From assembly GCA_036346225.1 (NCBI GenBank), contig JARFIW010001185.1, forward strand, positions 434,001 through 498,000: a DNA stretch of 64,000 bases, given 5' to 3'. Shown piece after piece: positions 56,691 to 64,000 of the stretch. The notes below the pieces were generated by a model. It saw only the letters and a program-made list of their open reading frames with translations. It ran no database searches and had not been told where the DNA came from. Origin of the DNA: Platerodrilus igneus. Lineage: Eukaryota > Arthropoda > Insecta > Coleoptera > Lycidae. The position numbers were made by a program, and so were the translations under genes. The stretch's first letter is position 1. The number at the start of each line of letters is the position of its first letter.

Positions 56691-59130
56691 TTCATTGATT
56701 CTTTTGCAAAGTTTAACAATATCTGCTTACCTAGCCAGCAGCAATTTTATAATACATTAGAAGATAAAGCAATCTCTAATAAACAGTATGTACATACTCA
56801 AAAAGTATGGACAACATTTAATATTCAAAACTTGGGTCAGTATTCGGATTTATACCTAGAAACTGACGTATTGTTGTTAGCTTAAGGTTTTGAACAATTC
56901 CGTTCAAGTTGTCATTCCACTTACGGACTTGATCCTGCTCACTACTATACACTGTTTGGATACACTTGGGGTGCGATGATGAAGCATACAGACCAGGAAC
57001 AGGAACTACTGACTGATATTGATCAACTCTTGTTCATTGAGAAGTGTATACGAGGAGGTCTTAGTCAAGTATGTTGGGAACGCCGTGCTTCTGCTAACAA
57101 TAAATATCTACCCACCTATGATTCATCCAAACCCTATGAATATCTAATGTATTTCGATATAAACAACTAGTATGGGTGGCTATGAGGCAACCGCTTCCGT
57201 ATGGTGACTTTGGATGGGCGTCTCGATCTTGCTTTAATTTCGGATGATGCTCCAGAAGGTTATATCTTGGAAGTTGATTTGAAGTATCCTGAACATATCC
57301 GTGACCTACATAAAGATATTCCTTTCTGTCCGGAGCATATTGTCCCGAAGACTGGAGGACCAAAATACTAAATTAATGGCCACGTTGAATTTTAAATGTA
57401 AATATGTGATCCATTACAGGAATCTGAAGCAGGTGTTGTTAAATGGACTCGAATTTGAAACCATTTGCAGAGTTTTCAAATTTAAGCAGAGTTGTTGGTT
57501 AAAGTCCTACATTGACCTGAATACTGAGCTTCGGAAACGTGCAAAGAATGAATTCGAAAAATATTTGTACAAATTAATGAACAATGCTATTTTTGGAAAA
57601 ACAAAGGAGAACAAGCGAAAACATTGTAATGTTAAGCTTGTTCAAAATTGGTATGGTAGGTATGGTGTCGAAGCTCGTATATCCAATCCTCTGTTCAAAA
57701 ATCTAACGGTATTTGATGAAAATCTTGTACTGGTTGAATTACACAAATCAGAAATCTATTTTAATAAACCGATATATGTGGGCATAGGTGTCTTGGAGTT
57801 ATCCAAACTCACGATTTATAACTTCCATTATAAATATATGAGTGCCAGATTTGGAAACAATTGTAGTGTTTATATACTGATACCGATAACCTTATCTATA
57901 AAAAAATAAACCATGATCCTTATGAGGTTATGAGGCGGGACTGTCACAAATATTTTGATACTTCAGACTATCCACAAGATAACATCTATAAAATTTCTCT
58001 AGCAAATAAAAAAGTATTGGGAATGATGAAAGATGAGAACAATGGACGGATTATGACCAACTTTATCGGACTGAGATCCAAAATGTATGTGACGATGGTT
58101 TTTAAAACATCGGAAGAGGAGGAAGCTGAATGCTTGCGTATACATGAAGATACTTCTATGCCGCCAACAGCACTTTCTAATTTCGGTGTAACTAAAAAAT
58201 CAAGGGAATTAAAAAATCTGTCATTAGAAACCATATCACATTTGACGACTTTGCTCGTTGTTCATTACACAAGATTTGATCCACTCATCTAAACATCATG
58301 TACATACAATCATTCAAGATAAAATAGCCTTAAGTCCACACGACGATAAAAGATATTTAATACCGGGATCATACAAGACATTACCAATAGGTCATTATTC
58401 CATAGATAGCATGGAAGTTAAGGAGGTAGTTTAAATTATAATAAATTACTCTAATATATGCATGTAGTATGTAAGTGTTAATATGTTCATCTAGTAAATA
58501 AGTGTAAATATATAAATACAATGTTAATTTATATGTAATACATTATATGTTAATTGAATTGGTATTTTTAATCCTATTGTAAATGTAGTTATTTGTTAAT
58601 GTAGTATTTGGGTATGTTACTCTAAATAATGTTAACTTAGATATAAGCAATCAATATATGTGTAATATAATAAACCCATACAATATATGTAATATTAAAA
58701 ATATGTATGTTATAGTATATAAAATCAATGTATGTAAATGCAACGTGTAATAAAGCATTTTAATGATTGCACGTTTTTATTTAAGTGGGGGGGGGGTGAA
58801 GCAAAATGGGGGATTTCGGATCGGCCTGCACCAGAATTCCTATATAAAACGTATAAGCAAAGGTCACGTGAACTGTGAATGTATGATCGCCCGGGGTGAA
58901 TGACCTTTGTATCTGACAAAAATGACCAGAACGGATCTTAGAATTCCCCATGTTAAATCCCATAAGAAAACCGGTTTTTGCGTTGTGGAGGTCTGCATGT
59001 GACTGGTCAATGGTAGGGTGAATGACCATTGTATCTATCAAAAATGGTCTTTTTGGACCGTAGAATTTCCAATGTTAAATGCCATAAGAAAACGAGTTTT
59101 TTGCGCTCGTACAAACATAGCTTACCTACT
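56691..59130 (+). repeat. Right inverted arm of the outer element
   Basis: Inverted partner of 39540-43828. It contains the polB 3' half, about 320 bp of AT-rich DNA after the stop, a G run (58786-58795) and the subterminal repeats with AAAACCGGTTTT at 58967-58978. Its end is AGCTTACCTACT at 59130. Confidence 0.85.
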
Positions 59131-59136
59131 GTTTTA
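59131..59136 (+). repeat. Outer PolB element target-site duplication (right)
   Basis: GTTTTA, exact match to 39534-39539. Confidence 0.9.
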
Positions 59137-60830
59137 CAAAGTAATCATGAGAACTAATTTTATTTATCTTTGAATATTTAACACATATTTGTAAACCAAG
59201 GTAACAGATCTGTGTCTTTTGGGTAAATCATTTAAAAAGCTTCACTGACATGTTTAATACATTATTAATATTTTGATTCATAGTAAAGACAATCTTAATT
59301 TTCATATTTGAATATCTGCGTCTAAAAGATTAGACCACATTATTGATGTATATTTTGTATATAAAATTTTATCACAAAGAAAGCTAAATTTAATTAAAGA
59401 CTTTTCATATAATTCAATTGAACAACCGTTTTATTTTGGACAGGTGAGTCCAAAGGTAGGGTTAATTCAGTTAAAAGATAAAAGCAAATATATACCCCTT
59501 TTATAAAAATAAAATTTTTTACTGTGACTTGATAAAGAAGCACTAAGCAGCCCTTTCAAGAAGTTTAAAATCTAAATTTCCCTTTATAAAAATGTTTAAA
59601 TTATTGGTATTAATAGCTACATCTTTTTTATGGTATAAGGTAGCAAGAGCGCATTTCTTGCGTTCTTTGTTATTATATTAACACTATTTTTTACAGCTCC
59701 TGCCTTAGCAGTAAAAACGATTTTTCCCTCTAAAGATTTCCAAGTTCTCCCTTAGAGCAAACCCGTGTTTAAAAATTGCATCCCCTATTTGGAATTTTAG
59801 AGTCAGTCAAGTAGATAATGTTTTTGTTGTAATACCCACAACCACTCCTCATAAGCTCTACCCGAGGAATAGACCCCTAGCTTAGTCGATTTCCTTCCAT
59901 TACAAGGAGATCGAAATAACTGGCTATTGTAAAATTGAATTGAGTTAGTTTTACTGCAAGCCAAGTGTGTAGTAAGTAGTAGATTGTTTCATTGTAACAT
60001 TAAGAAATGGAATGAACTGACTAGATCAGGATAATCATAAATTAGTGGTTAATTGAAAAGTTTTTAGTTTATGGGATACTGAATTATTTTGAAAAAGACA
60101 TTCAACGAAACTAATTCGAAATAGTGATGACATAATATCTACTTCTTGAAGAATGTACTGAATTATACAAATAGAAAATATTTTAAAAAATAAGATAATA
60201 TACGTAACAAACATAATAAGCAGAAACTTGTTATTTCTAAGCAAGGTGTCTCAGATCTCTTCGCGTATTTTGATTAGACTACGTCCGGTTACGTATTGTA
60301 CTTCGGTTTTTGTTTACCTACACGTTTGATAATATGAAATTACTTGTTGACCAGATGAAACATAGATTAACGTTTGATGTTATGTAAAAGTCGCTTAAAT
60401 TTCGACTGTAAATAAAAACTACAGAATCAAGGTTCAATATAAAATTATTTTGTTTATTCGTTAAGTGAGATATAATTAGAATTTATATATAACATTTTGA
60501 GTTTCTACCGGGAAAGATACGTACGCTATATCATATTATTCTAGGTACCAAAAAACTATAGAAAAGAATTATGCAAGGTTTGCCTTATCAAGGTTATAAA
60601 CCTATTTTGAGTAACTGGTATTTATCAGTATATTTTCTGGAATTATTGCTCAACAAAAATGTTTGTTATTGGTTCTGTGGAAATAATAAACAGTATTCGT
60701 AATGTTTAATTCCTATTATAAGTTGTTGCTAAGCTTTTAAAATAGAAATTATGTTACAATGTGATCTTTGCTCCTAAAATTTGTTTAGTAACGAGAAAAG
60801 TATAGATATCTAGCTCTAGATTAAGAAACT
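59137..60830. other. Unassigned AT-rich DNA
   Basis: Before the outer element inserted, this DNA adjoined 39533, so it should be part of whatever LTR element or locus lies there. I recognise no gag or other gene in it. It leads up to the promoter of the TIL gene. Confidence 0.4.
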
Positions 60831-60862
60831 TATATGAAGCGTGTTCAAAAGAAGAACAGTCA
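60831..60862 (+). promoter_or_regulatory. Core promoter candidate of the TIL gene
   Basis: TATATGAA at 60831 lies 31 bp before the A of an arthropod initiator-like CAGTCAATT (A at 60862). That is the standard spacing, and it would leave a 44-bp leader before the ATG at 60906. Confidence 0.55.
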
Positions 60863-60905
60863 ATTTCTGTCTTTCTGTAAATAATTAACTACTGAATCGG
60901 CTACA

Positions 60906-61229
60906 ATGCGTTTCTTGTTCGCGTTTGTCGTTTTCCTAGTTGCCGTTTTCACCGCAAGTGTTAATGCTAATGATGGTAAGTACAAAATAGATAAATGCAT
61001 GGAAATTTTATTAAACATATACAACTAATTCATTCCTAATTCTATTACTATATTTTAAGATTGCCCGGAAAACCAGGAATGGACAGATTGCACACCTCTA
61101 TGCGGACTGACTTGCGATTACTACAAGAAACCAGTTCCCTGCCCCTTAATTTGTAAACCTCCTAGTTGCATTTGTAAACAAGGTTATTATAAACTTGGAG
61201 ATAAATGCGTCGAACCAACAGAGTGCTAA
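60906..61229 (+). CDS. Secreted TIL-domain (trypsin-inhibitor-like) cysteine-rich peptide
   Basis: Two exons, 60906-60975 and 61060-61229, with an 84-bp GTAAG...TTTTAAG intron, give a 79-residue protein. Residues 1-21 (MRFLFAFVVFLVAVFTASVNA) form a signal peptide with likely cleavage after VNA, so the product is secreted. The remaining 58 residues hold ten cysteines in TIL spacing: DC, TDC, PLC, LTC, VPC, LIC, PSC-IC, DKC, TEC. The ICKQGYYK segment and the final Cys-stop are typical. TIL proteins are five-disulfide folds, and many inhibit serine proteases in haemolymph, gut or venom. The reactive loop would lie around residues 48-58, between the fifth and eighth Cys. The target protease cannot be told. 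The intron position just after the signal peptide is usual for such genes. The gene is intact, with TATA, initiator and AATAAA in place, and appears to be a true host gene among repeats. Confidence 0.9.
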
Positions 61230-61279
61230 ATAGCGACAATATTTACTCCCCAACTTATGTATTAAATATAGATGAAACC

Positions 61280-61285
61280 AATAAA
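61280..61285 (+). terminator. Polyadenylation signal of the TIL gene
   Basis: AATAAA, 51 bp past the stop codon, followed by a T-rich stretch. Confidence 0.7.
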
Positions 61286-61510
61286 AAATAATGTTAGATT
61301 TTTTTTATTTAAAGGTAACTTTTTGAAAAAAAATCTTTAAAGGAAGAGGTACAGGAAATCTTACCAAATTAATCTATTATATATAGGTGTCCGTGAAATC
61401 TTCGGTATAAATCATTATAAACGTTGATTGGTCTTAATTAAAATTTGGTGCAATCTTTGTGATGAGTACGTTCTACTTTCTACACTTAAAATATTTTCAT
61501 AGAGCGCAAG

Positions 61511-61755
61511 ATGGTGTTGGGTATCTTGAAATGAATGTTCATTTATTATATCTTTAAAGGAAAATCTTATCAATTACAATTATACGAGAGATATGTTAAC
61601 TTCTAGATTGGAACATCATCTATCCAACACTTCCTTAACAGTAACATAGGACTGAGGTACTATATTTATTAAAATTTATATACTTATCTGCACCAACCTA
61701 AAAACAAAAAATGAGAGATAAAAGTGATTTTTTTCAGTAGTTTTTCAAAAACTTT
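61511..61755 (+). repeat. Dispersed repeat of about 250 bp, copy 2
   Basis: Same family as 3631-3876. Its right end is directly followed by the CATCATCATCATTAAG tail of a - strand LINE fragment. Confidence 0.7.
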
Positions 61756-61759
61756 CATC

Positions 61760-62254
61760 ATCATCATTAAGTCTTCAGTCCTACAACTGGTTGGACGCGT
61801 ACCCTCATTGTTTCCTTGTCTGAACCAACCTACACATTTCCGTGAAATTTGCACAGTCTGCATCTATCACTATCTGTGTGCGAAAGGCTGATCTCGGTCT
61901 ACCTCTACCTATCTTTTCCTATCTCTGTTTGTAATGTATCCCGTACTGTTCCCCCTAAATGCCTTAGAACGCATCCTGTCCTTCTATATCTTCTATTTTT
62001 TCGTTTTCCACAGATATCTTTATTCCTCTACTATTTCAACAACCTATTTGTTATTAACTTTGTCTGGCCATGCTACCATCCTCATACAACATTCTAGAAG
62101 GCTTCTATCTCTTTCTGTCTGCTTTTCCTATTGCCCCTATTTCATAGATGTACTGTGCTCGGCTCCACACTATGCTTTGAACAGTTTTCTTCTTGTATCT
62201 ATGCTTATTGTCTTTGAATATAGCTGCTGTTCTGTCTTGTTTGATGCATTTCGG
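61760..62254 (-). pseudogene. RTE-like LINE 3' fragment (- strand)
   Basis: Read on the - strand the end matches 19130-19615: the GAGGGTACGCGTCCAACCAG string, the CTGAAGACTTAATGATGATG tail and the upstream C-terminal reverse-transcriptase region. Frames on the + strand here (61849-62374) are shadows. The tail is an ATG repeat, as in other copies. Confidence 0.65.
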
Positions 62255-62815
62255 TCACCTTCTATTGTTTTACAGTTATATATTCTATTTCCCCGATATT
62301 CAGTTGTATGGGAAGGGGGGTATGCAGCCTTTGGCTGCCAAGTTCCCCTAGCACTTGAACCTTTGTCGAATTAATAGTTTTTCCAATGTATCCTTTCGCA
62401 CAATCAGCATTAGTTAAAAATATTTCACAACCAACATCTGTAGTTGTTTATAATAATCATCAGATGTATGAGCACTTATATTTCCGTCATTGGGATTTAC
62501 GTCTTGAATCTGGCTGGACTTGTCCCTCAGCTTATTTATGTTCTGAGAGCGCCTACACAGTTCCCTGCAATTCTCCCAACAGCCTATATACAGCTCGATT
62601 GCCTTCTATTGTTTTCTAATTATATGCCTTATTTCACCGAGATTCAGTGGTATGTGAAGGGGGTTAAGCAGCCTGTGGCTGCCAAAGATCCCCCAAAACT
62701 TGGACATTTGCCATATTAACAGTTTTCCAGTAAATTCTTTCGCACTATTAACATTAGTTGAGAGTATTGCAAAACCAATATCTGTAGCTGTTTATAATAA
62801 TCACCATGTTTAACT
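62255..62815 (+). repeat. Two copies of the LINE 3'-end module
   Basis: The segments 62255-62470 and 62600-62815 align with each other (ccttctattgttttc, tatttcaccgagattcagt, cagcctgtggctgcc, attagttgagagtattgcaaaacc, ctgtttataataatca). They also align with the reverse complement of 18930-19115. Between them are about 130 bp of unassigned DNA. Confidence 0.65.
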
Positions 62816-62822
62816 ACAGTAA

Positions 62823-64000
62823 TTATTTTTTGTCATTTGTTTTTCCATCTTGCGACTGGCTGGAAGCGTACCTCCATTGATTTCTATTTTGACCTTGCCT
62901 AGACATTTGCCTGAAATTCTCACAGCCTACATCTTTCATTATCTGTGTGCAGTAGTCTAACCTAGGTCTACTTCTACTTCTCTTATTTTCTATCTCTGCT
63001 TCTAATATATTCCGCACTATTTCCTCGTGTCTTAGTATGTGGCCTATCATCCTATCTCTTCAATTTTTACTGTTTTCACATATTTATTTCCTCCCCTACC
63101 ATTTCTAGTACCTCTTAGTTCTTGATTTTGTCTGTCCATTATATCTTTATCATACGTCTGTTGCACCATATTTCAAAGGCTTATGCCTTTTTCTTGTCTG
63201 CTTCTCCTACTGTCCACGCTTCCCAGCCATACAGTGCTGTACTCCACACATATGTTTTAAGCAATTTTTTTCTTGTTTTTATGTTTGCGATCTTTTAGCA
63301 CAGTAGTTGCTTTTTCTTGTTAAATGTAGCACAACCTTGTGCTAATCTTAGTTTTATATCTTTTGTGCTTTTCCCATTTTGCGTTATTTGACTTCCTTAA
63401 CCTCTTGTAAGTTCTCGTTACCTATTTGTATTCTTGTTTTTAATATATTTTCCCTTCTTCTGCATACTAGAATTTTAGTTATATTTTTGTTAATTGTCAT
63501 ACCAATATCTCTTCGTTAGAACTGTGTCCATTTCATTAAAAGCAGCTTTTAACTCTTCTTTGCTAGATGCTCATACCGCTATATCATCTGCAAATCTAAG
63601 CATATCAATCTTTTGTCCTAGCATATTAATTCCAAATGTCTTCCTGCATGTGACAGTATTCATTGCGTCTTCTATGTACAAGTTAAAAATTAATGGGGAT
63701 AAGGCACATCCCTGTTTCACCCCTTTCCTAATATTTACTTCTCTAATTTCTTGCTCTAAGTCTATTACCGCTGATTGCTCTTTGTATAAGCAATGTACTA
63801 TCCGTCTATCCCTAAAACTCATTCTAATCTTTTTGAGTATTTCGAACATTTTTTCCATTTTACATTGTCGAATGCTTTTTCCAAATCTACAAACCCTATA
63901 TACACGCTTTCCCCTTCCTCTATTGTTTTCTCCATTATCACCCTCAGAGCTAAAATAGCCTCCCGTGTTCCCCCGTTTTGCCTAAGCGCAGATTGATCTT
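62823..64000 (-). pseudogene. RTE-like LINE reverse transcriptase (- strand, runs off the window)
   Basis: Reading leftward from the window edge, the fragments are a finger/palm region with KIRMSFRDRRIVHCLYKEQS, GVKQGCALSPLIFNLYIEDA and the catalytic LRFADDIAV (63571-63858). A decayed thumb region follows, then the C-terminal MIGHILRHEEIVRNILEAEI, SRPRLDYCTQIMKDVG and NQWRYASSQSQ (62823-63050). It is the same family as 17642-18925 but with the canonical FADD motif. Several frame breaks occur between the two open parts. The N-terminal endonuclease lies beyond the window, if present. Confidence 0.8.

Larger units (their letters stand above)
44480..58434 (+). pseudogene. polB of the outer element, split by the inner element
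   Basis: The gene would make a protein-primed-type family-B DNA polymerase. The 5' part (44480-46212) has an N-terminal segment, a stop near 44804 (ISNF*), then WTLKSIYNLGIKINKYN, a C2H2-like FCDPCLHYFTTEEKLIKH and exonuclease motif I FVIYADLECLL (about 45682). A zinc segment CYICGKPF...VRDHDH...AHSGCN (45960-46075) and exonuclease motif II HNLSGYDCHFII (about 46108) follow. The 3' part (56504-58434) has FIDSFRFM, motif A DINN with a TAG and a frameshift right after (57165-57185), a motif B region with NNAIFGKT, and motif C with a frameshift but both Asp codons present. The C-terminus ends at 58434. Without the inner element and one CATATC the two parts are in frame at the junction. Confidence 0.87.
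39540..59130 (+). mobile_element. Outer PolB-only element, Polinton-like termini
   Basis: The element starts AGTAGGTAAGCTATG and ends with its inverted copy, the first 35 bases matching exactly. It is flanked by the 6-bp duplication GTTTTA. Without the nested inner element and its duplication it is about 9.3 kb, of which 1.8 kb is an LTR-like insertion. Inverted arms of about 2.4 kb (39540-43828 with the insertion, 56691-59130) both contain the 3' half of polB. Only the right-hand gene has the 5' half. The 5'-AG ends and 6-bp duplication match Polintons, but no integrase, ATPase, protease or capsid gene is visible. The arms differ at several percent of positions, so this element is older than the inner one. 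Confidence 0.88.

Overview
The window looks like a repeat-rich stretch of an arthropod, most likely insect, nuclear genome. The support is AT-rich spacer DNA, short (45-84 bp) GT-AG introns, several insect-type transposon families and one short secreted TIL-type protease-inhibitor gene. I cannot name the species. Almost everything recognisable is mobile DNA nested in other mobile DNA. The only intact host-type gene I can support is the two-exon TIL gene at 60906-61229.

Layout. 1-3629 is a scrambled relic of a zinc-finger/DNA-polymerase-B (PolB) element. 5.2-8.4 kb holds minisatellites: two arrays of a 14-bp unit and a 10-bp unit that becomes a 20-bp dimer. 9.1-22.8 kb is a decayed RTE-like LINE (+ strand), split by an R1/LOA/I-group LINE on the - strand (10757-17641, 19-bp target duplication). 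A 2.9-kb tandem duplication covers the junction. 23.6-25.9 kb has relics of two DNA-transposon-like genes. 27.9-37.8 kb is a decayed Gypsy-type retroelement with an envelope gene (errantivirus-like). It is interrupted by a hAT transposon (29588-32784, 8-bp target duplication, itself carrying a MITE) and by a PolB-element tip (35360-36065). 39.2 kb carries a primer-binding-site-like sequence.

The most striking part is 39540-59130. Two different PolB elements are nested. The outer one (39540-59130) starts AGTAGG, ends CCTACT, has a 6-bp target duplication GTTTTA and about 2.4-kb inverted arms that contain the 3' half of its polB. The inner one (46213-56497) sits inside the outer polB gene. It also starts AGTAGG and ends CCTACT, has a 6-bp duplication CATATC and about 4.46-kb nearly identical inverted arms, each holding most of a polB gene. 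A single central promoter and zinc-finger exon serve only one arm. These ends match the Polinton/Maverick signature (5'-AG termini, 6-bp duplication). Yet no Polinton-type integrase, ATPase, protease or capsid gene is visible in either element. They look like PolB-only, palindromic elements.

From 59137 the sequence returns to AT-rich DNA, the TIL gene, a dispersed 250-bp repeat also present at 3631, and - strand RTE-like LINE copies running off the right edge. Many reading-frame breaks sit at homopolymers, often at the same place in both arms of the inner element, so either shared mutation or long-read consensus error is involved. Protein calls here were made by eye from translated motifs. 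No database search was done.
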